DNA of 64,000 nt from NCBI RefSeq assembly GCF_001425625.1, contig NZ_LMCP01000001.1, positions 63,430 through 127,429 on the forward strand. Direction: 5' to 3'. Below are positions 7,692-15,850 of the stretch, piece after piece (the first letter of the stretch is position 1; each line of letters opens with the position of its first letter). A program made the position numbers and the translations under genes. The notes beneath the pieces are model-generated. The model saw only the letters and a list, made by a program, of their open reading frames with translations, was not told the origin of the DNA and did not search any database. The stretch comes from Mesorhizobium sp. Root102 (lineage in GTDB: Bacteria; Pseudomonadota; Alphaproteobacteria; Rhizobiales; Rhizobiaceae).

Positions 7692-9356
7692 TCAAATATC
7701 GGCCAGATCGCCAAGGGCCTCGATCAAGGGCTGGATCTTGGATTCGTAATGTTTCCATCGCTTTACCGATGACGTGTAGATCGGTTGGCGAACCTGCCAG
7801 CGACTGAGAGTTCTGACCGACCCGCCCCTATCAAAGAAGCGCAGGCAGGCATCGTCCCAGGGCAAGCCGAGATGATCGATGAGGCGCCGCGATTGCCCCT
7901 CTTGATCCGAGATCATATCCTCATAGCGATTGTCGAAAATCCGCCCAGGCAAAACGGCCTTCCAGTGGCTCATAAGGCGGTCATATTCGCGATAATACAG
8001 GCCGAGTGTTTTGAGATCGTAGCTATAACTGTGGCCATGCTGAAGATTTGAGATGAAACACGAAACGCAATTGTCGATTGCGTCACGCTTGCAATGAATA
8101 ATTCGCGCCTTTGGGAAAATCATCGCGATCAGCCCGATCAGTTCAAAATTATGAGGCATCTTGTCGACTATACGCGATGCGTCGGAAGCGTAGAGAGCCA
8201 TATTGGATAGGTAGTCCTTGGCCAGCGTCTGTGATTGCTGAGTGGACATCGATCGAATGGTTTGCTGAAAAGCTTCCGTTGAGCCCAACTTCAGACCAAT
8301 GGCAGCTGCCATTCGTCCGAGCTTGGTCAATTCGCCAGCCCCTTGTACGTCGGGATGACTTGAGCAAATTTGTTCCGTCAGGGTGGTTCCCGACCGGGGC
8401 ATTCCTAGCACGAACACGGGCGCTTCGGACGGGTCGCCATAACTTTCCATGGCAGCCAGCAACTTGGGATCGAACAGAGAAATCAAAGCGTCGACCCGCT
8501 TGCGGCATGCATCTATGTCAAAATCGCGGACCTTGAACGTTCTGGCCGTCAGGAAATGATCCATCGCTTCGTCGTAGCGACCAAGATCGTTGAGAACTTT
8601 TCCCGCGGCAAAGTTAAGATCATGAGCTTCGGCGGCCGAAATTGCGGAGTTGCCTAGTTCGTTCAGTATCGACGCAAGTTCAGGCGGCTCAGAGGAAAAT
8701 TTTCGCAAGCCCACCAGGATGTTGTAGGATTGGGCCACTGAAACGCGCCGGGCAATGTTTTCATTCAAGTAGGTGGCCGCCTCGTCCATTCGCCCCAGAT
8801 TGATGAGGGTGCGTGCTACGCCTGTGCGCGCGAGGGGATGATCTCTGTCGAGGTCAAGCGCCTTGCCATAGGAAAGCAGGGACATCTCGCCCCTGTCAAA
8901 CCTCGCGTAAGCCTGTCCCAGGCAGCAATGTGCCTCCACCAAGCCGGGCTTCAACTCGCACGACCGTTGCAGATGCTTGATTGCCGGCGGATAGTCGCCA
9001 ACTTTCGACCACGCTTCGCCAAGCGTTAGCTGATAGAACGGGTTGTTCGGCTCCTGGGCTGCCGCTCGCGAGAGATATTCGATCGCCAGTTCGTCGTCGA
9101 AGCCCAGCCCAAGCGTGCCGAGAATGTATAGAGCAAGCGGATGATTGCGCGTGCGTGCCAAGACGCGATGACAGAGTTCCTCGGCCTCCGGCAGTCGTCC
9201 CGCCTGCTGTAGTTCGAGTGCCTGCCGCAAAAGCGAGTCGTCAGGCTGCGTACGCGACGTCGTCGACTGCAGCGGTTTTGCTTGCAGCTGTTTGGCAGGC
9301 GGCGAGGGTTGGGCCTTCAGATGTTTGGACCAAGCGGGCGGTAGTCTAGTATTCAT
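7692..9356 (-). CDS. TPR-repeat sulfotransferase
   Basis: A 554-residue cytoplasmic protein. Residues ~40-290 are tetratricopeptide repeats with the usual small and aromatic residue spacing, after a basic, Gln/Pro-rich N-terminus. Residues ~312-540 are a sulfotransferase domain. VFVLGMPRSGTTLTEQI (314-330) is the 5'-phosphosulfate loop that binds PAPS, and RIIHCKRDAIDNCVSCF (418-434) is the 3'-phosphate motif. The family transfers sulfate from PAPS to a hydroxyl or amine; the TPR part probably recruits the acceptor, which is unknown. It is a single-gene unit converging on porin 2. It is not NodH, which lacks the TPR region. Confidence 0.88.
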   Translation of the reverse strand: MNTRLPPAWSKHLKAQPSPPAKQLQAKPLQSTTSRTQPDDSLLRQALELQQAGRLPEAEELCHRVLARTRNHPLALYILGTLGLGFDDELAIEYLSRAAAQEPNNPFYQLTLGEAWSKVGDYPPAIKHLQRSCELKPGLVEAHCCLGQAYARFDRGEMSLLSYGKALDLDRDHPLARTGVARTLINLGRMDEAATYLNENIARRVSVAQSYNILVGLRKFSSEPPELASILNELGNSAISAAEAHDLNFAAGKVLNDLGRYDEAMDHFLTARTFKVRDFDIDACRKRVDALISLFDPKLLAAMESYGDPSEAPVFVLGMPRSGTTLTEQICSSHPDVQGAGELTKLGRMAAAIGLKLGSTEAFQQTIRSMSTQQSQTLAKDYLSNMALYASDASRIVDKMPHNFELIGLIAMIFPKARIIHCKRDAIDNCVSCFISNLQHGHSYSYDLKTLGLYYREYDRLMSHWKAVLPGRIFDNRYEDMISDQEGQSRRLIDHLGLPWDDACLRFFDRGGSVRTLSRWQVRQPIYTSSVKRWKHYESKIQPLIEALGDLADI

Positions 9357-9566
9357 TATGCCTCGCTAGCAAAATCGAGTGGCAAAATCCAGCGAGAGAG
9401 ATGGACGTCCACCGGCAGTCATCATCCCGATCGATTCGATCATGGCCACGTTGCCCAATTGTTCGGAACCCTTCCAGCGGACCAGATCACCATTTCCCTG
9501 TTCGCAACTTGCACCCGCCAATCTGCCACGCTAGCAAGAAGGCCCATCTTCTCGTGAGCTTTTGCC

Positions 9567-10679
9567 ATGCGCCAGCGCCCTCCCCTCACGCCGCTCGTCG
9601 ACGCGCTTCCGTCGACCGTGCCCTTTGTCGGACCCGAAGCGCAGGAGCGCGAGCGTGGCCGCGCTTTTCGCGCCCGCATCGGTGCCAACGAGAGCAGCTT
9701 TGGGCCTTCGCCGCGCGTCATCGCCCGCATGGCCGAGATCGCCGGCGACATGTGGATGTATTGCGATCCCGACAATTTCGATCTGAAGGTGGCGGTTGCA
9801 GCGCATCATGGCGTGAAGGCCGAGAACGTCGTTGTCGGCGAAGGTATCGACGGCCTCCTCAGCCTTGTCGCACGCATGTATGTGGCCCCTGGCGATACGG
9901 TGGTCACCTCGCTCGGCGCCTATCCGACCTTCAACTTCCATATTGCCGGTGTCGGCGGACGGCTGGTGGCGGTCCCTTATGAGAACGACAGGGAAAGCCT
10001 GGACGGCCTGCTCGCGTCGGCACGCAAGGACAAGGCGCCGCTGGTCTATCTGTCCAACCCGGACAATCCAATGGGCAGTTGGTGGGAGGCAGGCGAACTC
10101 ATCGCCTTCATCGAGGCGCTGCCGGAAACCACCATGCTGGTGCTCGACGAGGCCTATGGCGAACTCGGACCGGCCTCGGCGCTGCCGCCGATCGATATCT
10201 TGCGGCCGAACGTCATCCGCATGCGCACCTTCTCGAAGGCTTATGGGCTGGCCGGCATACGCTGCGGCTATGCGGTGGCCGAAGCCCAGGTGATCCGCGA
10301 CTTCGAGAAGATCCGCAACCATTACGGCGTCAGCCGCATGGCGCAGATCGCCGGCGTCGAGGCGCTCGCCGATCAGGACTATCTCAGGAGCGTGGTGGCG
10401 CGGGTTGATGCCGGCCGGCGACGCATAGCCGGGATAGCCGAGGTGAACGGGCTGAAGCCACTGGCGTCGGCAACCAACTTCGTCACCATCGACTGCGGCC
10501 GCGACGGGCCCTTCGCGCTGAAAGTGCTGCAAGGCCTGCTGTCACGCGACGTGTTCATCCGCAAGCCGATGGTGCCGGTGCTCGACCGCTGCATTCGCGT
10601 CAGCGTCGGACTTGACCACGAACTGGACATTTTAGCCGAGGAACTTCCGGGCGCTTTGGCGGCAGCGCGGGGGAACTAG
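9567..10679 (+). CDS. HisC-like PLP-dependent aminotransferase
   Basis: A 370-residue fold-type I aminotransferase of the histidinol-phosphate aminotransferase group. The PLP sites are visible: N164 (LSNPDNPMG), D194 with the following EAYGE, the Schiff-base lysine K224 in FSKAYGLAG, and R232 in GIRCGY. No his or aromatic biosynthesis gene is near, so this is likely a paralogue acting on another amino acid, possibly an aromatic one. The true substrate cannot be read from sequence. It is monocistronic and followed at once by a rhizobial palindromic repeat that overlaps its stop region. Confidence 0.85.
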   Translation: MRQRPPLTPLVDALPSTVPFVGPEAQERERGRAFRARIGANESSFGPSPRVIARMAEIAGDMWMYCDPDNFDLKVAVAAHHGVKAENVVVGEGIDGLLSLVARMYVAPGDTVVTSLGAYPTFNFHIAGVGGRLVAVPYENDRESLDGLLASARKDKAPLVYLSNPDNPMGSWWEAGELIAFIEALPETTMLVLDEAYGELGPASALPPIDILRPNVIRMRTFSKAYGLAGIRCGYAVAEAQVIRDFEKIRNHYGVSRMAQIAGVEALADQDYLRSVVARVDAGRRRIAGIAEVNGLKPLASATNFVTIDCGRDGPFALKVLQGLLSRDVFIRKPMVPVLDRCIRVSVGLDHELDILAEELPGALAAARGN

Positions 10680-10779
10680 AGCAGTTTTCCGTTTCACGGA
10701 AACGGCAAACCGCTCTAACTCTTTGTTTTGACGCAATTCCGGGCGGAAAACCGTTTCACACTTTTCCTGGAATTGCTCA
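10678..10779. repeat. About 100-nt palindromic interspersed repeat
   Basis: GAGCAGTTTTCCGTTTCACG at the left and TTTTCCTGGAATTGCTC at the right bracket an element with AACTCTTTGTTTTGACGCAA at its centre. I recall very similar elements in many copies in Hyphomicrobiales chromosomes. It separates two converging genes and can fold into a long imperfect stem. Confidence 0.7.
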
Positions 10780-10817
10780 AGGATACCGCTGGGCGCGCAA
10801 ACCAGCAGCAAAGCTGC

Positions 10818-11810
10818 TTACAGATCCAGCTCCCAGGTTTGGCCGATCAAATCCTTGCCGAAACTGTGGTGATGCTGCTGCGAGACCAGCCTGAAGCCGG
10901 CGCGCTCATAGATCGCGCGCGCCGCGACGAGAATGTCGTTGGTCCACAGCACCAGCCTGATGTAGCCGCAAGCGCGGGCCTGGTTCACGCATTCCGCGAC
11001 AAGGCGCTTGCCGATGCCAAGGCCCCGCGCCGCTGCCTCGACATGCAGCATCCTCAGCTTGGCCACCTTGTCATCCTGATGAACCAGGAACACCGCGCCG
11101 ACTGGCTGACCACCGCGTTCGGCGATCCAGCAGAAGTCGCGGCCGGGCACGAAATTGCGGATGAAATCGGCGCCGATCTCGGCGAGCATGGCCTCGAACT
11201 CGATTGTCCAGCCATATTCCTCGGCATAGAGTTGGGCCTGCCGCTGCACGACCCAGCCGACGTCGCCGACGCGATGCGGCCGCAGCGTTACCTGGCTGTT
11301 CTCACGGGCGGGATCGCCCAGCAGTTCCCTTGCCTTGCGCAAGGCGCTGCCCAACTCCTGCAACCTGTCGTCGGGCACGCTTTCGATCAACCGCGCCGTG
11401 TCCCGATCGGCCGCAGCCTGGAGCCCTGAAAGGGCTGCCTCGCCTCTCGCCGTGAGCGACAGGATCCGCCGGCGCTTGTCGGCCGGATCGGTCCGGGTTT
11501 CGGTTAGACCCTCGCCGGCGAATTTGCGTAGAATCCGTGTCAGATAAGCGGCATCGACGCGCAGTTGCCTGGCGATGTCGGAGGCAGTGGAGCCTATCTC
11601 CAGATGAAAAGCCTTGGCAAGAAAGCCGCCTTCCCCAGCAGTCTCGGAAGCCGCCGGACGATCAAGGTGGCCGAGTTCGAAAAGCACACGCGCCTCGGTC
11701 AAAGTGAATGCGCTTTGTGTCAACGTCTCGTCAAGAAGGCCAACGGTGCGTGTGTAGAAGCGATTGAAGCGCCTGATATCGGCCACCAATGCTTTTCGTT
11801 CGTCCAACAT
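10818..11810 (-). CDS. MarR-type regulator fused to GNAT acetyltransferase
   Basis: A two-domain protein of 330 residues. The N-terminal ~145 residues are a MarR winged helix, with ASDIARQLRVDAAYLTRILRKF as recognition helix and DPADKRRRILSLT as wing. The remaining residues are a GNAT N-acetyltransferase with the acetyl-CoA loop RGLGIGKRLVAE and the usual YERAGFRLV end. Such fusions are known; they probably sense and acetylate a small molecule. The ATG at 11810 is chosen because AGGAG lies 10 nt upstream. An earlier ATG at 11840 would add ten residues but sits against a TTGACT promoter-like element and the palindrome GACTCAGTC (about 11857-11865), which may be an autoregulatory operator. Confidence 0.88.
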   Translation of the reverse strand: MLDERKALVADIRRFNRFYTRTVGLLDETLTQSAFTLTEARVLFELGHLDRPAASETAGEGGFLAKAFHLEIGSTASDIARQLRVDAAYLTRILRKFAGEGLTETRTDPADKRRRILSLTARGEAALSGLQAAADRDTARLIESVPDDRLQELGSALRKARELLGDPARENSQVTLRPHRVGDVGWVVQRQAQLYAEEYGWTIEFEAMLAEIGADFIRNFVPGRDFCWIAERGGQPVGAVFLVHQDDKVAKLRMLHVEAAARGLGIGKRLVAECVNQARACGYIRLVLWTNDILVAARAIYERAGFRLVSQQHHHSFGKDLIGQTWELDL

Positions 11811-11975
11811 CTGGGTCCAGCTCCTATTGAGGCAGCTCATTTTCCAAAATTAGTGGACTGAGTCAATTAAATTTCAAAAGGCCAGAAGTTCAGCTGCGGC
11901 GTCGCGCCCGCAATTCTCAGGTTGCATTCCCTGAGCCATGCACCAGATTCCAACGAGACAGGCTTGGAGAGGTTC

Positions 11976-12260
11976 ATGGCTGGTCATCGCAGGAAAGTGC
12001 GGGCGCGCGTCTACGGCAATGTGCAAGGCGTCGGCTTCAGACTCTGGGTTCGGAGCGAGGCCACAGGCCTTGGTCTTGCGGGCTGGGTTTGCAATGAAGC
12101 GGATGGGTCAGTAACGGCCCAGATTGCAGGCCTCGATGAAGCGGTCTCGACAATGATCGAGCACCTCTGGAAAGGGCCGGCCGGGGCTTCGGTTTCTAGG
12201 GTCGACGTCGAGGAGTTGGCAGCCGGAAACGCTTACGTTGGATTCAGGATCGTTGCATGA
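11976..12260 (+). CDS. acyP: Acylphosphatase
   Basis: A 94-residue acylphosphatase that hydrolyses acyl phosphates such as acetyl or carbamoyl phosphate in the cytoplasm. It has the family length and signature: VYGNVQGVGFR with the phosphate-binding loop and catalytic R22, then GWVCNEADGSV with the catalytic N40. The ATG at 11976 follows GGAGAGG; a TTG further upstream would add 18 residues that are not part of the fold. It stands upstream of the leucine-degradation regulator in the same direction but is separated from it by 71 nt. Confidence 0.92.
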   Translation: MAGHRRKVRARVYGNVQGVGFRLWVRSEATGLGLAGWVCNEADGSVTAQIAGLDEAVSTMIEHLWKGPAGASVSRVDVEELAAGNAYVGFRIVA

Positions 12261-12289
12261 AGGCGGAACTGGTTCGAGCGCCTTGAATT

Positions 12290-12305
12290 AATTGAACGTT
12301 CGTTT
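12290..12305. promoter_or_regulatory. Candidate TetR operator upstream of the leucine genes
   Basis: AATTGAACGTTCGTTT contains the perfect palindrome GAACGTTC, 30 nt before the regulator start and in an AT-rich promoter-like stretch. Placement and symmetry fit autoregulation by the following TetR protein. Binding is an inference. Confidence 0.45.
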
Positions 12306-12331
12306 TATTATTGCTCCTTAGAGGAGCTGAC

Positions 12332-12973
12332 ATGGCACGCACCACCGGATCCGATGGCGAAAAGACCGAAGCAGCCGTCCGCGAGGCGGCGGTCAATCTG
12401 ATCGCGCGTTTTGGCTACGAGGCGATGTCGATGCGCCAACTCGCCGCCGAAGTCGGCGTCCAGGTCGCCGCGCTCTACCGCTATTTTCCAACCAAGGAAG
12501 AGCTTCTGTTCACCCTGATGCGCGAGCACATGGAAGGTCTGGCCACAGCATGGGAAGCAGCCCGGCCGACCGATGCAGATCCGGCGCAACTGCTCTCGGC
12601 CTATGTGCGCAATCACATCGCCTTTCATATCGAGCGACGGCACGCCACGCATGTGTCGAACATGGAATTGCGCAGCCTGTCGCCCGAACGGCTGACACAG
12701 ATCCTGCGCATGCGCACAGCTTACGAGAAGGAGCTCCGCGCCATCCTGCGCGACGGCGCCGAGGCGGGCGCCTTCAGCATCGACGACACCGGTCTGACGG
12801 CCATGGCGCTGATCCAGATGATGACCGGCGTCATCGTCTGGTTTCGGCCGGGCGAGCGGCTATCGATCGCTGAAGTGACGGCGACATATCTTTCGATGAC
12901 AATGCGCCTGGTTGGCGCCACATCTGCCGGGGAGGAACGAGATGTACACGAACACGCTCAGCTTCGGGCATGA
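12332..12973 (+). CDS. TetR-family regulator of leucine/isovalerate degradation (inferred)
   Basis: A 213-residue TetR repressor. Residues ~12-58 hold the helix-turn-helix ([20 protein letters not shown]) and the rest is an all-helical ligand and dimer domain. The ATG at 12332 has GAGGAG 5 nt upstream; a TTG at 12311 is less likely. Its last 32 nt overlap the start of the isovaleryl-CoA dehydrogenase gene, so regulator and enzymes share one mRNA and translation is probably coupled. By position it should control the operon in response to an acyl-CoA intermediate. That role is inferred. Confidence 0.85.
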   Translation: MARTTGSDGEKTEAAVREAAVNLIARFGYEAMSMRQLAAEVGVQVAALYRYFPTKEELLFTLMREHMEGLATAWEAARPTDADPAQLLSAYVRNHIAFHIERRHATHVSNMELRSLSPERLTQILRMRTAYEKELRAILRDGAEAGAFSIDDTGLTAMALIQMMTGVIVWFRPGERLSIAEVTATYLSMTMRLVGATSAGEERDVHEHAQLRA

Positions 12974-14105
12974 CCAGGATATCGAGGCGCTGCGCGACAT
13001 GGTGCGGCGCTTTGCTCAGGATCGCATCGCGCCGATCGCCGCCGACATCGATCGCTCGAACGAATTCCCGGCGCATCTGTGGGGTGAACTCGGCGCACTC
13101 GGGCTGCTTGGCATCACCGCCGACCCCGATTGCGGCGGCAGCGGCATGGGTTATCTTGCGCATGTGATCGCCGTCGAGGAGATCTCGCGCGCCTCGGCGT
13201 CGGTCGGCCTCTCCTACGGCGCCCATTCCAATCTCTGCGTCAACCAGATCAACCGTTGGGCGACACCGGCGCAGAAGGAAAAATACCTGCCGCCGCTGTG
13301 CTCGGGCGAGCGTGTCGGCGCGCTGGCGATGTCGGAGTCCGGCGCCGGCTCGGATGTCGTCTCGCTCAAGCTGCGCGCCGAAAAGCGCAACGACCGCTAC
13401 GTGCTCAACGGCACCAAGATGTGGATCACCAACGGGCCGGACGCCGAGACGCTGGTCGTCTATGCCAAGACCGATCCGGACCAGAAATCGCGCGGCATAA
13501 CCGCTTTCATCGTCGAGAAGGCGATGGCCGGGTTTTCCGTGGCGCAAAAGCTCGACAAGCTCGGCATGCGCGGCTCCAACACCGGCGAACTGGTTTTTTC
13601 GGATGTCGAAGTGCCATTCGAAAACGTGCTGCATGAGGAAGGTCGCGGTGTCGAGGTGCTGATGTCGGGCCTCGACTACGAACGCACGGTGCTTGCCGGC
13701 GGCCCAATCGGCCTAATGGCGGCGTGCCTCGACGTGGCGATCCCCTATGTGCATGAGCGCAAGCAGTTCGGCCAGGCGATCGGCGAGTTCCAGCTGGTGC
13801 AAGGAAAGCTTGCCGACATGTACACGACGATGAATGCCGCGCGCGCTTACGTCTATGCCGTCGCCGCCGCTTGCGATCGCGGCCAGACGACGCGCAAGGA
13901 TGCCGCCGGCTGCGTTCTGTTTGCCGCCGAGAAGGCGACGCTGATGGCGCTGGACGCCATCCAGCTGCTTGGCGGCAACGGCTACATCAACGACTATCCG
14001 ACCGGCCGCCTGCTGCGCGACGCCAAGCTCTACGAGATCGGCGCCGGCACCAGCGAAATCCGCCGCTGGCTGATCGGCCGCGAGATCATGGCGGAGGGGG
14101 TGTAG
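12942..14105 (+). CDS. liuA: Isovaleryl-CoA dehydrogenase
   Basis: A 387-residue flavoprotein that oxidises isovaleryl-CoA to 3-methylcrotonyl-CoA in leucine breakdown and passes electrons to ETF. The whole acyl-CoA dehydrogenase fold is present. The segment [18 protein letters not shown] carries E247 at the position of the catalytic Glu special to isovaleryl-CoA dehydrogenases (DLERLVLAGG in the mammalian enzyme); most other family members place it near the C-terminus. [12 protein letters not shown] closes the protein with Gly in the usual alternate base position. GGAGG precedes the ATG at 12942. The next gene starts 1 nt past the stop. The ETF-ubiquinone oxidoreductase gene further right is the likely next electron carrier. 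Confidence 0.95.
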   Translation: MYTNTLSFGHDQDIEALRDMVRRFAQDRIAPIAADIDRSNEFPAHLWGELGALGLLGITADPDCGGSGMGYLAHVIAVEEISRASASVGLSYGAHSNLCVNQINRWATPAQKEKYLPPLCSGERVGALAMSESGAGSDVVSLKLRAEKRNDRYVLNGTKMWITNGPDAETLVVYAKTDPDQKSRGITAFIVEKAMAGFSVAQKLDKLGMRGSNTGELVFSDVEVPFENVLHEEGRGVEVLMSGLDYERTVLAGGPIGLMAACLDVAIPYVHERKQFGQAIGEFQLVQGKLADMYTTMNAARAYVYAVAAACDRGQTTRKDAAGCVLFAAEKATLMALDAIQLLGGNGYINDYPTGRLLRDAKLYEIGAGTSEIRRWLIGREIMAEGV

Positions 14106-14106
14106 C

Positions 14107-15714
14107 ATGGTAGTACTCCAAACCCAGATCTCGCCCTCCTCCGAAGCCTTCCGTGCCAATGCCGAGCGCATGCGGGCGCTGGTCGCCGACATTGCGGAAA
14201 AAGCTGCAGCTGTCGAGCGCGGCGGCTCGGAGGAAGCGCGTGAACGCCACGTTTCCCGGGGCAAGCTGTTGCCGCGGGAACGCCTCGCCCAACTGCTCGA
14301 CATCGGCTCACCCTTCCTCGAGATCGGCCAGTTCGCCGCATGGTCGATGTATGGCGAGGAGATTTCGTCGGCGGGCATGATCGCCGGGGTCGGCCGCGTC
14401 GAAGGCACCGAGGTGATGGTCGTCGTCAACGACGCCACGGTGAAGGGCGGCACCTATTATCCGCTGACGGTCAAGAAGCATCTGCGGGCGCAGGAGATCG
14501 CACTGCAGAACAATCTGCCCTGCATCTACCTCGTCGACAGCGGCGGTGCCAACCTGCCCAACCAGGACGAGGTGTTTCCCGATCGCGAGCATTTCGGCCG
14601 CATCTTCTACAACCAGGCCAACATGTCGGCGGCCGGCATCCCGCAGATCGCCTGCGTCATGGGTTCCTGCACGGCGGGCGGCGCCTATGTGCCGGCAATG
14701 TCGGACGAAACGATCATGGTGCGCAACCAGGCGACCATCTTCCTCGGCGGTCCACCGCTGGTGAAGGCGGCCACCGGCGAGGACGTCAGTGCCGAGGATC
14801 TCGGCGGCGCCGATGTGCACACACGGCTTTCCGGTGTCGCCGACCACTATGCGCTGGACGACGACCATGCGCTTGCCATCTGCCGGCGCATCGTCAAAAA
14901 CCTGAATCGGAACAAGACTGTAAGTCTGAACTTACAGAAATCGATTCCGCCGCTTCATCCGGCGGATGAACTCTACGGCATCGTGCCGACCGACCTGCGC
15001 CAGCCCTATGACGTGCGCGAGGTGATCGCGCGCGTCGTCGACGGCTCGGAATTCGATGAGTTCAAGCAGAACTACGGCATCACGCTGATCACCGGCTTTG
15101 CCCATCTGCATGGCATGCCGGTCGGCATCATCGCCAACAATGGCGTGCTGTTTTCCGAAAGCGCGCTGAAGGGGGCGCACTTCATCGAACTCTGTTGCCA
15201 GCGCAAGATCCCGCTGATCTTCCTGCAGAACATCACCGGCTTCATGGTCGGCAGGAAATACGAAGCGGGCGGCATCGCCAAGGACGGCGCCAAGCTGGTG
15301 ATGGCGGTCGCCACCGCCAGGGTGCCGAAGGTGACGATCATCATCGGCGGCTCGTTCGGCGCCGGCAATTACGGCATGTGCGGCCGCGCCTATTCACCGC
15401 GCTTCCTGTGGATGTGGCCGAATGCCCGCATCTCGGTGATGGGCGGCGAACAGGCGGCAACCGTGCTCGCCATGGTCAAGCGCGAAGGTATGGAGCGCAA
15501 GGGCGGCGAATGGAGCGCCGAGGAAGAGGCGAAATTCAAGAAGCCGATCCTGATGAAATACGAGCATGAGGGCCACCCGCTCTATTCGTCCGCACGCCTC
15601 TGGGATGACGGCATCATCGACCCGGCGAAGACGCGCGACGTGCTGGCACTCAGCCTGTCCGCCGCACTCAACGCCGAAATCGAGGAGACGCGCTTCGGCG
15701 TGTTCAGGATGTGA
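14107..15714 (+). CDS. liuB: Methylcrotonyl-CoA carboxylase beta subunit (carboxyltransferase)
   Basis: A 535-residue carboxyltransferase subunit that moves CO2 from carboxybiotin to 3-methylcrotonyl-CoA, giving 3-methylglutaconyl-CoA. Both crotonase-like halves are present. Diagnostic segments are [28 protein letters not shown], broken here as [13 protein letters not shown] and [10 protein letters not shown], then [32 protein letters not shown], and [10 protein letters not shown] with [15 protein letters not shown] in the C-terminal half. Length and motifs distinguish it from propionyl- and acetyl-CoA carboxylases. It is translated right after isovaleryl-CoA dehydrogenase with 1 nt between genes. 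Confidence 0.95.
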   Translation: MVVLQTQISPSSEAFRANAERMRALVADIAEKAAAVERGGSEEARERHVSRGKLLPRERLAQLLDIGSPFLEIGQFAAWSMYGEEISSAGMIAGVGRVEGTEVMVVVNDATVKGGTYYPLTVKKHLRAQEIALQNNLPCIYLVDSGGANLPNQDEVFPDREHFGRIFYNQANMSAAGIPQIACVMGSCTAGGAYVPAMSDETIMVRNQATIFLGGPPLVKAATGEDVSAEDLGGADVHTRLSGVADHYALDDDHALAICRRIVKNLNRNKTVSLNLQKSIPPLHPADELYGIVPTDLRQPYDVREVIARVVDGSEFDEFKQNYGITLITGFAHLHGMPVGIIANNGVLFSESALKGAHFIELCCQRKIPLIFLQNITGFMVGRKYEAGGIAKDGAKLVMAVATARVPKVTIIIGGSFGAGNYGMCGRAYSPRFLWMWPNARISVMGGEQAATVLAMVKREGMERKGGEWSAEEEAKFKKPILMKYEHEGHPLYSSARLWDDGIIDPAKTRDVLALSLSAALNAEIEETRFGVFRM

Positions 15715-15737
15715 TGACCGGCCAACGTGCATCATCC

Positions 15738-15766
15738 GTAGAGCACTCCCTTGGTAAGGGAGAGGC
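15738..15766 (+). pseudogene. Fragment resembling tRNA-Thr(GGT)
   Basis: About 29 nt match the 3' side of the D-arm through the anticodon arm of bacterial tRNA-Thr: GTAGAGC, then CTCCC-TTGGTAA-GGGAG with the GGT anticodon, then AGG. There is no acceptor stem, T-arm or CCA, so it is not a working tRNA. It lies in an unusually long spacer inside the leucine operon. The stem-loop could also be a chance hairpin. Confidence 0.45.
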
Positions 15767-15850
15767 CGACGCCAAGGGCCGGACTGCCAAGCACGGGGGC
15801 GCAAGGGAACGTCTGCGTCGCTCCAAGCAAACTATGGCTAGGGAGGCCCC

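Noticed and set aside
9357..9566. Small reading frames in the gap before the aminotransferase
   Set aside because: Fragments only, no ribosome binding site or hydrophobic signal, and no similarity to known small proteins.
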